Positions 9,590 through 17,748 of a stretch of 64,000 nt of DNA are shown here, piece after piece. How positions within the stretch are numbered: the first letter of the stretch is position 1; each line of letters begins with the position of its first letter. Source of the stretch: Frondihabitans sp. PAMC 28766 (GTDB lineage Bacteria; Actinomycetota; Actinomycetes; Actinomycetales; Microbacteriaceae); NCBI RefSeq assembly GCF_001577365.1, contig NZ_CP014513.1, positions 3,844,001 to 3,908,000 of the forward strand. Reading direction: 5' to 3'. Made by a program: the position numbers and the translations under genes. A model generated the notes under the pieces. It was not told the DNA's origin, searched no databases, and was given only the letters and a program-made list of their open reading frames with translations.

Positions 9590-10597
9590 TCAGACCACCC
9601 GCGAATCGGCCTCGTACACGACACCGGCCTGGCGCCGCATCTCGTCCATCGTCTCCATGATCGCGATCGTGTCGCCGGGCGTCAGCGGCGCGTCGTCCGT
9701 CCAGCCCTCGTCGACGAGGCGCGCCATCTCGAAGGCCTGGTGCTGCATGCCCCGCAGGCCCTTCTCGTCGGCGTCGTAGCGCTCGACGACGGTGCCCGAC
9801 GAGTCGTACACGGTGAAGCCGCCGGGCACGAAGAACGGCGAGTCGATCTCGATGCGCCCCGTGGTGCCGTCGATCCTGCCGGTGTTGGAGGCCGCGAGGT
9901 CGAGGGCGCTGAAGAGCAGCGACTGGGCGTCGCCGTGCTGCATCACCGACCCGATCGAGGCGTCGACGCCCTGCGATGAGAGCCGGGCCTGGGCGACGAT
10001 CGCGGTCGGTGCGCCGAGCACGTCGTGCGCGAACGCCACCGGATACACGCCGAGGTCGAGCAGCGCGCCTCCGCCGAGAGCGGGATCGTTGATGCGGTGC
10101 CGCGGGTCGGTGGGCAGCGCCTGGGCGTGCGTGCCCGTGAAGAGGCGCAGCTCGCCGATGACCCCGGAGCGCAGGATGCCGCGGAGCCGCACGTTCTGCG
10201 GCACGAACCGCGTCCACATCGCGTCGAGCGCCACGACCGAGGCGGCCTCTGCCGCGGCGAACACTTCGCGGGCCTCGGCGGCGTTCACCGTGAACGGCTT
10301 CTCGACGAGCACGTGTTTGCCGGCGGCGATGGCGAGCAGCGCCTGCTCGCGGTGGAAGACGTGCGGGGTCGCGACGTAGACGGCGTCGACGTCTGGGTCG
10401 GCCACGAGCGCCTCGTAGCTGTCGTGGGCATGCGGGATGCCGAACCGGTCGGCGAACTCCTGCGAGCGCACCTGGTCGCGCGCGCCGACGGCCATGACGT
10501 CGAGCGCAGCTCCCTGGGCTCGCGCACCCACGAGGTCGCGCGTGAACGTCTCGGCGATGCCGCCGGCCCCGAGGATGCCCCAGCGCAGGCGCCTCAC
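9590..10597 (-). CDS. Gfo/Idh/MocA family NAD(P)-dependent oxidoreductase
   Basis: Probable sugar, inositol or related polyol dehydrogenase. The 335-residue protein has an N-terminal Rossmann domain (GILGAGGIAETF, 8-19) and the family signature EKP at 99-101 (GKHVLVEKPFTVNA), followed by the alpha/beta substrate domain with GGGALLDLGVYPV. GTG start. It overlaps the ribokinase stop by four bases, so the two are one transcriptional unit that may degrade a sugar. Exact substrate unknown. Confidence 0.87.
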   Translation of the reverse strand: MRRLRWGILGAGGIAETFTRDLVGARAQGAALDVMAVGARDQVRSQEFADRFGIPHAHDSYEALVADPDVDAVYVATPHVFHREQALLAIAAGKHVLVEKPFTVNAAEAREVFAAAEAASVVALDAMWTRFVPQNVRLRGILRSGVIGELRLFTGTHAQALPTDPRHRINDPALGGGALLDLGVYPVAFAHDVLGAPTAIVAQARLSSQGVDASIGSVMQHGDAQSLLFSALDLAASNTGRIDGTTGRIEIDSPFFVPGGFTVYDSSGTVVERYDADEKGLRGMQHQAFEMARLVDEGWTDDAPLTPGDTIAIMETMDEMRRQAGVVYEADSRVV

Positions 10598-11535
10598 GAG
10601 GCGGCCCCGGCCGCGAGGCCCCGATCGGATGCGCGGGCGTACGACTTCTGGGCCCCGACGCCCGTGATCGCGAAACTGCCGGCGCGGGCCCCGAGGCGGA
10701 CGGCGTCGGCCAGGGCGGCAGAGCCTGCGAGCGCGTAGGCCAAGGCGCCGACGAAGGCATCGCCGGCGCCGGTGGTGTCGACGACCGTGGCGACCTTCTC
10801 GGCCGGGACGTGGCCTCCTGCCGGGCCGTCGTCGCCGCGAGCACCCCAGACGGCGCCCTCGCCGCCGAGAGTCACGACGACCGAGGGCGCGATCGCCAAA
10901 AGGCGGTCACGCACTGCGAGCACGGCGGAGGCGTCGGGCACCGGCACCCCCAGCAGCTGGCCGGCTTCGGTCTCGTTGAGCACCAGCGGGTCGGCCGCGG
11001 CGAGCGCGGCCGCGTCGACCTCGAGGAAGGGGGCGAGGTTGAGGATGACGCGAGCTCCGACCCCGGTCGCCGCGCGCACGGTCGTCTCGACGACGTCGCG
11101 GGGCAGCTCGCCCTGCACGACGACGATCGAGCCCTGGCCGGCGAGCCGCGTCACGGCGCTCGACGCCCGCTCGGCCGTGACCGTGGCGTTGGCGCCCGAC
11201 ACGACGGTGATGCTGTTCTCGCCGGCCGCCTCGACCCAGATGAGGGCGAGGCCGGTGGGCTGCTGGTCGATGATGCGGACGTCGTCGATCGAGACGCCGT
11301 CGGTCGAGAGATTGCGCAGGATGGTCGCGCCGTCGTCGTCGCGGCCCACGGCCCCGACGAAGTGCACGTCGCCGCCGAGGCGGGCTGCCGCAACCGCCTG
11401 GTTGGCGCCTTTGCCGCCCGGCTGCTTGGTGAGGCCGGTGGCGATCGTGGTCTCCCCCGGGCCGGGCGCCTTGGGCACCCGCAGCAGGTAATCCTGGTTG
11501 GCCGACCCGACCACGACGATGCGCTTGCTGTTCAC
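10594..11535 (-). CDS. rbsK: Ribokinase / PfkB-family sugar kinase
   Basis: ATP-dependent phosphorylation of ribose or a related sugar. The 313-residue protein shows PfkB signature 1 (PGGKGANQAVAAARLGG, about 39-55) and signature 2 with the catalytic aspartate (DTTGAGDAFVGAL, near residue 250). The start is GTG 11535, with AAAGG nine bases upstream; an upstream extension of the frame is a shadow of the molybdate transporter gene. It is coupled to the downstream oxidoreductase by a GTGA overlap. No ribose transporter or LacI-type repressor is adjacent, so ribose as the substrate is inference. Confidence 0.85.
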   Translation of the reverse strand: MNSKRIVVVGSANQDYLLRVPKAPGPGETTIATGLTKQPGGKGANQAVAAARLGGDVHFVGAVGRDDDGATILRNLSTDGVSIDDVRIIDQQPTGLALIWVEAAGENSITVVSGANATVTAERASSAVTRLAGQGSIVVVQGELPRDVVETTVRAATGVGARVILNLAPFLEVDAAALAAADPLVLNETEAGQLLGVPVPDASAVLAVRDRLLAIAPSVVVTLGGEGAVWGARGDDGPAGGHVPAEKVATVVDTTGAGDAFVGALAYALAGSAALADAVRLGARAGSFAITGVGAQKSYARASDRGLAAGAAS

Positions 11536-11548
11536 GACGACCAGCCTT

Positions 11549-13452
11549 TCACGCGACGGGCTCGCGCGGTGACGCCCAGACCGACAAGTCGTCGGCGTCG
11601 ATGTCGACGCGCACACGGTCTCCGATGCCGGCGGTGACCGAATCGGTGGTGCGGGACCGCAGTTCGAGAGGGTCGGGCCCGTCGCCGACCGCCAGCGTGA
11701 GAGTGCTCGAGGCCCCCAGGTCGGCCACGTCGACGACTCGGGCGGGGAGGGACCCGACGGCCCCCACACGCACTTTCTCGGGCCGGACACTCCACAGCAC
11801 CGGCACGCCCCTCGCGACACCGTGCACGGGCGTCTCCAGCGTCACGCCGGCGCTCGAAACGGACGAGGCCGCCTCGGCGACGCCCCGCACGAGGTTCTCG
11901 ATGCCGAGCAGCCTCGCCACCTCGGGCGAGCGGGGTCGGCGGTAGACCTCGGCGCGCGGCCCGGCCTGCAGCAGGCGACCGTCGGCGATCACCACGATCT
12001 CGTCGGCCAAGAGCGCCGCCTCTTCCGGATCGTGCGTGACGAGCACCGTCGACAGGCCCGTCTCGCGCTGCAGCCGCCGCAGCTCCTGCCGCAGCTCTTC
12101 GCGCACGGGGGCGTCGAGGGCCGAGAACGGCTCGTCGAGCAGCACCACGCGCGGCTGGCGGCTGAGAGCCGACGCGAGAGCGACGCGCTGTCGCTGGCCG
12201 CCCGAGAGCTGCTCCGGCATCCTGCCCTCGAGGCCCTGGAGCCGCAGGATGCGAAGCCACCAGGATGCGACGGACGCATCGGCCCCCACCCCGAACGTCA
12301 GCTGCTCGCGCACGGTGCGGCCCGGCAGCAGCGCTCCCCCTGCGGCACGTAGCCCACGTGACGACTCTCGGTGGGGACGGACGCGACGTCTTCGCCTCCG
12401 AACCGCACGGATCCTGCCGCCTCGCCCAGGAGGCCGGCGATGGCGCGCAGGGTCATCGACTTGCCCGAGCCCGACGGGCCCAGGATCGCGATCCGGTGGC
12501 TGGCGCTCTCGTGCTGGAGGCGGAGGTGGAAGCGGCCGGCCCGGGTGTCGAGGGCGAACGACACGGGGGTGGGCGGCGTGTCGCAGGGCGGCCGGGCGGC
12601 GGCTGACCCGGGAGCCGTGGCTGGGCCGGCTGCAGCTGCCCCGGCTGCAGCTGCCCCGGCTGAGCCCGCAGACCCGTCGCGTGCCCGTTTGGCCCGCAAC
12701 GCGGCGCGCAGGCGCGCCACGGCGAACGGCACGCCGAGCACGGCCACGATCGCGATGCCGAGCGCGAGGGCCGTCGGAGCCTGCGTGCCCGGAATACCGG
12801 TCGCCTGGAACTGCACGTTCGTGAAGACCGGCAGCGTGTACGGGTGGTAGGCGAGCAGCACGGTCGCGCCGTACTCTCCCAGGGCCCGCAGCCAGGTCAG
12901 CAGGATGCCGGCGCCGATCCCACCCGATGCCGCCGGCAGCGCCACCCGGAGGAAGCGCGCCAGCGGGCGATGTCCCATCGTCGCGGCGAGGTCGTCGAGG
13001 GCGGGGTCGAGGGCGCTGAACGCGGAGCGCGCCGCGATCACGAGGAAGGGCGACGCGACGAACGTCTGGGCGATGACCACGCCGACGAAGGTGCTCGTCA
13101 GCTCGCCGCCGAAGAGCGACCCGAGCGCCGTGTACGGCCCGACGATGTAGATCAGCACGATGCCGCTCATCACGGGTGGCAGGGCCAAGGGCAGCTGGAC
13201 GAGGACGCCGACGGCCCGCGACAGCCGCCCCGGCGAGCGCGCCAGAACATACGCGAGCGGCACGCCGAGCACCGTGATGATCGCCGTCGAGACGCTCGCC
13301 GTGCCGACCGACGTCCAGAACGCCGACGCCAGGCCGAGGGCGCCGAAGCCCCGGTCGTCGGAGACCGCGAAGCGAACCGCGAACGCCACGAGCGGCACCA
13401 GCAGGTAGAGCGCGAGCAGAGAGCCCAGGTAGGTCAGCGGGCTGCGTCTCAT
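11549..13452 (-). pseudogene. modBC: Fused molybdate/tungstate ABC permease-ATPase (ModB-ModC), frameshifted as given
   Basis: Membrane channel plus ATPase for oxyanion uptake with the upstream binding protein. The first frame encodes about 250 residues of ModB-type permease (MRRSPLTYLG, then VGVLVQLPLALPPVMSGI and the EAA-like loop LRALGEYGATVLLA), an Ala/Gly/Pro linker, and the start of the ATPase with Walker A GPSGSGKSM. It breaks at YVPQG. The second frame resumes with VREQLTFGVG, the signature LSGGQRQRVALASAL, Walker B VVLLDEP, and a C-terminal oxyanion-binding (TOBE-like) domain to 11549. Adding one C to the run at 12336-12340 restores YVPQGGALLPGRTVREQLT. Start ATG 13452; GTG 13476 is also possible. 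The whole product would be about 634 residues. Confidence 0.85.
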
Positions 13453-13500
13453 CGCGGTCAGCCTACTGGCGCGCACGGCGGCGCAGGCGGCGTCACCCGC

Positions 13501-14445
13501 CTACTTGCTGACGAGACTCGACAGGCTCTTCGGCACGCCTGTGCCCGTCACCGTCGCCGGCGACGTGATGTCGTAGCCGAACTTCTTCATCGCCGCCTGA
13601 CCCTTCGAGCCGAGCAGGTACTGGATGAACGCCTGCGCGCCCTTCGAGTTCGGCGCATGGTTGACCTCGGTGATCGTGTAGATCGCCTTGAGATTCTGGC
13701 CGGTCAGCGGGATGGTCTGGAGCTTCGCCGCCTTCGCCTCGCTCGCATAGAAGAACGCGGCGTCGAGCTGGCCGGCCTGCAGGCGGGCCACCAGCGACTC
13801 CTCGGGCTGCACGTTGTTGTACGACTTGGCGATCGTCGCCAGGGCCGGTTTGTTCTCGCTCTTCGCGGCATTGTTCAGCGCTTCGACGCTCAGCTTGCCC
13901 TTCGGGTCGGTGAGCGCGTCGGTCGAGCCGAGCTTGAAGCCGGGCTCGCCCACGACGTCGTACCACGGCTTCGAGGTCAGGTCGGCAGCGAACTTCGACT
14001 TCGGGTTGATGCCGATCACGAGCTTCGACGAGGCGAACGTCGCGTACCACGACACCCAGTCGCCGTTCGTCGAGCCCTCGAGCATCTGGTTGACCGCGGG
14101 GGCCGCGCTGATGAAGACGTCGGCCTTCATGGTCTTTCCGCTGATCTCGGTGGCCAGCGCGTTGGATCCTGCGCCCATCCCTGCGAACGTGAAGCCGGTG
14201 GCCTTGTCGTAGGCGGGGCCGACGGTGTTCTCCATCAGGCCGAGCAGCGACCCGGCGTAGAGCACGGAGACGTTGCCGGTGCCGGTGATCTGCGAGGCGC
14301 CGGCCTTCGTGGCGCTGGCGCTCGGGGTCGACGTGCTGTTCGACGACGAGCAGCCGGTGGCAACGAGGGCGATGCCGAGGGCGGCGGCGGAGAGGGTCAG
14401 GATGCGACGGGGTCGGCGCGCGACGGGGCGATTGTGGAACGACAT
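13501..14445 (-). CDS. modA: Molybdate/tungstate-binding lipoprotein of an ABC importer (ModA/WtpA type)
   Basis: Extracellular solute-binding protein anchored by a lipid. 314 residues: a positively charged N-terminus, a hydrophobic signal segment and lipobox LVATGC (C about 32), then a Ser/Thr-rich spacer. The mature domain begins NVSVLYAGSLLGLME and continues with KADVFISAAP. The AGSL motif resembles the WtpA/tungstate branch more than classical ModA; the metal choice cannot be settled from sequence. It is the first gene of the operon, 48 bases before the fused modBC. Confidence 0.85.
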   Translation of the reverse strand: MSFHNRPVARRPRRILTLSAAALGIALVATGCSSSNSTSTPSASATKAGASQITGTGNVSVLYAGSLLGLMENTVGPAYDKATGFTFAGMGAGSNALATEISGKTMKADVFISAAPAVNQMLEGSTNGDWVSWYATFASSKLVIGINPKSKFAADLTSKPWYDVVGEPGFKLGSTDALTDPKGKLSVEALNNAAKSENKPALATIAKSYNNVQPEESLVARLQAGQLDAAFFYASEAKAAKLQTIPLTGQNLKAIYTITEVNHAPNSKGAQAFIQYLLGSKGQAAMKKFGYDITSPATVTGTGVPKSLSSLVSK

Positions 14446-14640
14446 GGGAGGCTGCTTTCGGCGAGAGCGCTAGGGCTGGGCGCGGGCGGTGATGGGCGGG
14501 TTCGGCAGGCGGGTGCGGGGCGCGTGCTGTCGCGCCGCCCTCCACCCTAGCCAGATCTGCGGCACCGAGGGTCACCTGCCGCCGCACCTGCGGCCACCCG
14601 TAACATTTGCGCTCTGTCCTGCGCTTCGTCGCAGGGTTGC
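14446..14640. promoter_or_regulatory. Upstream region of modA
   Basis: 195 bases of GC-rich non-coding DNA. On the minus strand a TAGGGT hexamer lies near 14550 and could be a -10, but no clear -35 accompanies it. I see no recognisable ModE-type palindrome. Confidence 0.25.
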
Positions 14641-14915
14641 GGGAGGAAGGCGCGCCGGGGTGACCGCCGGGTGCCGGCCGGGCGTCTGGGAGGATCGCCC
14701 GCCAACATTTCCTCCCCAGGCGATTCACGCCCGGGAGGAAGCCCCCGCCCGGGAGGAACCCCCATTGCCGTGGGAGGAAACCCGGGGCGCCCGGCGCCCA
14801 CGGGAGGATTTTCCCCTCGCAGCCGCCACCCCCGGAGGATCCGCCGTCGAATTCCCCTCCCGAATGCATCCTCCCGCGGCGTAACACTCGCCGCCCGCAC
14901 CTCCACGGGAGGAAT
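14641..14915 (+). repeat. Cluster of GGGAGGA(A/T) motifs, cluster 1
   Basis: Non-coding stretch with eight forward copies of (G)GGAGGA(A/T), starting near 14641, 14688, 14733, 14751, 14772, 14802, 14834 and 14907, and three reverse copies near 14708, 14853 and 14868. The core is often flanked by CCC on the 3' side, giving CGGGAGGAAnCCCC. Spacing is irregular (about 18-75 bases). No ORF with coding character covers it. A second cluster with the same core lies at 41903-42138. Function unknown. Confidence 0.6.
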
Positions 14916-14951
14916 CCCCTCGAGCACCGCCCCTGTGTCTCCCGGGCCCGT

Positions 14952-15134
14952 GCGGCGACGAAGTCGCCCGCGGCACAAGCACAACGCGGGAACGTGACGC
15001 GAAGCGAAGCGGAACCCTGCGCGCGCTGATCGCGAGCCGAAGGCGCCCGCGGCGACGAAGTCGCCCGCGGCACAAGCACAACGCGGGAACGCGGCGCGAA
15101 GCGAAGCGGAACCCTGCGCGCTGATCGTGAGCCG
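14952..15134. repeat. Two-copy tandem repeat (about 97 bp) abutting the 3' end of tRNA-Thr
   Basis: Copy A (14952-15048) and copy B (15049-about 15134) are nearly identical for 85 bases. Each contains the hairpin GGCGACGAAGTCGCC, the block CACAAGCACAACGCGGGAAC and the block GCGAAGCGAAGCGGAACC. Copy B runs into the tRNA-Thr 3' end (GAGCCG), and copy A keeps the same GAGCCG remnant, so the duplication took in the tRNA terminus. Confidence 0.75.
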
Positions 15135-15202
15135 CCTGTCAGAATCGAACTGACGACCTTCTCATTACGAGTGAGACGCTCTACCGACTGAGCTAAGGCG
15201 GC
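15130..15202 (-). tRNA. tRNA-Thr (anticodon CGT)
   Basis: On the minus strand a full cloverleaf can be drawn: acceptor GCCGCCT/AGGCGGC, D arm GCTC...GAGC, anticodon stem TCTCA/TGAGA with loop CTCGTAA (anticodon CGT), and T arm GTCAG TTCGATT CTGAC. It is 73 bases without an encoded CCA and reads threonine codon ACG. Confidence 0.95.
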
Positions 15203-15242
15203 GTGTTCGCGAGGCAGGGCCCGCGAGGCACAGTCAGATACT

Positions 15243-15917
15243 TTACCCGATGCGCGGGGCGTCTTGTGACAGCACGTCGCCGAGGGTGGCGAAGCTCTTG
15301 TCGAGGTGGGCTCGGAGGCCCGTTTCGACAGCGCCGTCCTGCCGCAGATCGTCGCGCTCTTCGAGCCATTCGGCCCAGGCGTGCCTCAGGGCCGCCATCG
15401 TCACGAGGGCCGTGACCTGCGCTCGGCTGGCGAGCGCCGCCGGGTCGGCTGCGAGCGCGGGGTGGTCGTGCTGGATGCGATGCGTCAGGATCTCGAGCAG
15501 TTCGCCTTCGAATTCGTGCATGGAGGCGCTGCGGCGGGCGAAGAGCTCGGGGTGCTGGCGCAGCACCCCGCGGCGACTCCGCACGAGTTCACGGTCGGTG
15601 ATGTTGGCTTCCATCGCCCGGTCGAGCAGCTCGATCACATCGCCGAGCAGTCGGCCGGTGGGCTCGCCGCGGGCGAAGGCATCCTGCGCCTCACCGGTGG
15701 GCATGGTGGGCGGGTCGCCGACGACGGCGTCTTCCTTCGAGGGGAAGTAGTTGAAGAAGGTGCGAGGCGACACCTCGGATTCGCGGCTGATCATCTCGAC
15801 TGTGACGGCGTCGTAGCCGAGGTCGTGGACGAGGCGGAGGACGGCCACCTGGATGGCTCTGCGGGTGGCGAGGCGTTTGCGCTCGCGGAGGCCGGGAGGG
15901 GTGGCGTCGTCGGTCAT
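15243..15917 (-). CDS. TetR/AcrR family transcriptional regulator
   Basis: A 224-residue DNA-binding repressor-type protein. The N-terminal helix-turn-helix is clear ([47 protein letters not shown], about residues 19-65; quoted only as landmarks: [19 protein letters not shown]). The C-terminal ligand/dimer domain has no recognisable specificity. It starts 14 bases after the holB stop, so it may be read from the topA-tmk-holB transcript. No obvious efflux target gene lies beside it. Confidence 0.87.
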   Translation of the reverse strand: MTDDATPPGLRERKRLATRRAIQVAVLRLVHDLGYDAVTVEMISRESEVSPRTFFNYFPSKEDAVVGDPPTMPTGEAQDAFARGEPTGRLLGDVIELLDRAMEANITDRELVRSRRGVLRQHPELFARRSASMHEFEGELLEILTHRIQHDHPALAADPAALASRAQVTALVTMAALRHAWAEWLEERDDLRQDGAVETGLRAHLDKSFATLGDVLSQDAPRIG

Positions 15918-15931
15918 GCTGGCATCCTGGC

Positions 15932-17125
15932 CTATCGAACGGCGTGGCGGCTGACAGCGACGAGCATGGCCTCGAGGGCGAGGGCGGGGGCGACGTTGCC
16001 GTCGATCCTGGTGCGCGCGGTGCTGATCGCGTCCATGACACGCAGGGTCGACGCGGGGGTCGACGCACGCGCGGCGTCGTCGAGGGCGGAGCGGATGGCC
16101 TGGTTGATGGGCTCGCCCTCGACTCCGAGCTGCAGCAAGAGCACGTCTCGGTAGAGCGAGAGCAGGTCGACCAGGATGCGATCGATCCCGTCGCGGAGGG
16201 ACCGGGTCGCCCGCCGCTTCTGGTCGTCTTCGAGGGCGCGCAGCTGTGCGCGGAGGGCCGGCGGGATCGTGCCGCCGGGCGAGACGCCGAGGCTGCGGAG
16301 CGCGCTCTCGCGTTCTTCGGCGTCACGTTCTTCGGTGATCGCCTTGGCGTCGTCGCCCGCGACCGACAGCAGCGTGGCGGCGGCCATGACGGCGTCGGCG
16401 ACGCTGCGGATGCCGAGTGCCGTCTCGAGGGTCTGCCGACGGCGGGCACGCGCGTCGGGGTCGGTCGCGAGGCGGTGCGCCATGCCGATGTGGCTCTGGG
16501 CCTCGCGGGCGGCGATCTCGGCCGTCTCGGGGTCGACCCCGTCGCGGTCGCGGAGGAGCGCTGCGACGTCTTCGGTCGACGGCACCCGCAGCCGCACGCT
16601 GCGGACGCGCGAGCGGATGGTGGGGATGAGGTCGGCCTCGCTCGGAGCGCACAGGATCCAGACGGTGCGCGGCGGCGGCTCTTCGAGCGCCTTGAGCAGG
16701 AGGTTGGACGTGCGCTCGGTCATGCGGTCGGCGTCTTCGATGACGACGACACGGTAGCGCCCGACCGACGGCGAGAACTGCGACGCGGTGACGAGCTGCC
16801 GCACCTCGTCGATCGTGATGATGACGCGCTCGGTGCTCAGGACGGCGAGGTCGGGGTGGGTGCGCGCCTGCACCTGGCGCATGGTCTGCGCCTCGTCGTC
16901 GGGGCCGCGCGACAGAAGCGCCGCCGCGAAGGCGTAGGCGAGGTTCGACCGGCCGGAGCCGGGCGGCCCGGTGATGAGCCAGGAGTGGGTCATGGCGAGG
17001 TTCTCGAGCGGAGTCACGCCCGGAGCGCCGTTGCCCGGGGCGAGACGATCGGGCGGGAGCGCCGCGGCGGCTGCGAAGCCGCGGATGGCCTCCGTCTGCC
17101 CGGTGAGGTGATCCCAGACGCCCAT
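15932..17125 (-). CDS. holB: DNA polymerase III delta' subunit
   Basis: Clamp-loader subunit that works with DnaX and HolA to load the beta clamp. 397 residues of AAA+ type. The P-loop reads GPPGSGRSN (about 54-62) with Arg in place of the usual Lys, as expected for the non-hydrolysing delta' subunit. Landmarks follow: [20 protein letters not shown] and [15 protein letters not shown]. The usual zinc module is not evident. It starts two bases after the tmk stop. The topA-tmk-holB order is common in actinobacteria. Confidence 0.92.
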   Translation of the reverse strand: MGVWDHLTGQTEAIRGFAAAAALPPDRLAPGNGAPGVTPLENLAMTHSWLITGPPGSGRSNLAYAFAAALLSRGPDDEAQTMRQVQARTHPDLAVLSTERVIITIDEVRQLVTASQFSPSVGRYRVVVIEDADRMTERTSNLLLKALEEPPPRTVWILCAPSEADLIPTIRSRVRSVRLRVPSTEDVAALLRDRDGVDPETAEIAAREAQSHIGMAHRLATDPDARARRRQTLETALGIRSVADAVMAAATLLSVAGDDAKAITEERDAEERESALRSLGVSPGGTIPPALRAQLRALEDDQKRRATRSLRDGIDRILVDLLSLYRDVLLLQLGVEGEPINQAIRSALDDAARASTPASTLRVMDAISTARTRIDGNVAPALALEAMLVAVSRHAVR

Positions 17126-17127
17126 GG

Positions 17128-17748
17128 TCAGTTCAGCATACCGGCGACGCGCTCGCGCACGAGGGCCGCAATGTCGTCGACGGGGCGAGTCGCGTCGAGC
17201 ACCGCGAAGCGCTCGGGCTCTGCCTCGGCGAGATCGAGAAAACCCTGGCGCACACGCGCGTGAAAGCTCTCGGGCTCGGCCTCGAGACGGTCGTACCCGG
17301 TGCGCGCGGCGTCGAGCCTCGAGCGGCTGGACGACTCGTCGAGGTCGAGCAGGACCGTGAGGTCGGGCAGCAGGTCGCCGGTGGCCCAGAGCGAGAGCTC
17401 GCGCACCTCGGTCGGGTCGAGCACGCGGCCCGCGCCCTGGTAGGCGACGGACGAGTCGAGGTAGCGGTCTTGCAGCACGACTTCGCCACGGTCGAGCGCC
17501 GGGCGCACGACGGTCGCGACGTGGTGGGCGCGGTCGGCGGCATAGAGCAGGGCTTCGGCGCGGGGCGCGATGTGGCCGCGCCGGTGCAGCACCATCGTTC
17601 GGATCTCGGCGCCGAGGTCGGTGCCGCCCGGCTCGCGGGTGCGCACGACGGTCTCGCCCTGCTCACGCAGCCACGTCTCGAGGAGGGCGGCCTGCGTCGA
17701 CTTGCCGGCGCCGTCTCCCCCCTCGAGCGTGATGAAGAGTCCGGCCAC
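17128..17748 (-). CDS. tmk: Thymidylate kinase
   Basis: Phosphorylates dTMP to dTDP. 206 residues with P-loop LEGGDGAGKSTQ (8-19), the TMP-site motif TREPGGT (about 37-43), and LQDRYLDSSVAYQGAGR, which is the DR(Y/H) motif region. GTG start, sharing one base with the topA stop (TAGTG). A separate thymidine kinase gene lies at 33388-33993, so both de novo and salvage thymidylate routes are present. Confidence 0.94.
   Translation of the reverse strand: MAGLFITLEGGDGAGKSTQAALLETWLREQGETVVRTREPGGTDLGAEIRTMVLHRRGHIAPRAEALLYAADRAHHVATVVRPALDRGEVVLQDRYLDSSVAYQGAGRVLDPTEVRELSLWATGDLLPDLTVLLDLDESSSRSRLDAARTGYDRLEAEPESFHARVRQGFLDLAEAEPERFAVLDATRPVDDIAALVRERVAGMLN

Noticed and set aside
14547..15081. 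Protein-coding reading of the GGGAGGAA and tandem-repeat region (frames rich in GFLP-like units)
   Set aside because: The frames share no homology signals, differ between the two clusters, and cross tRNA-adjacent repeats; codon-position GC bias is not gene-like by eye.
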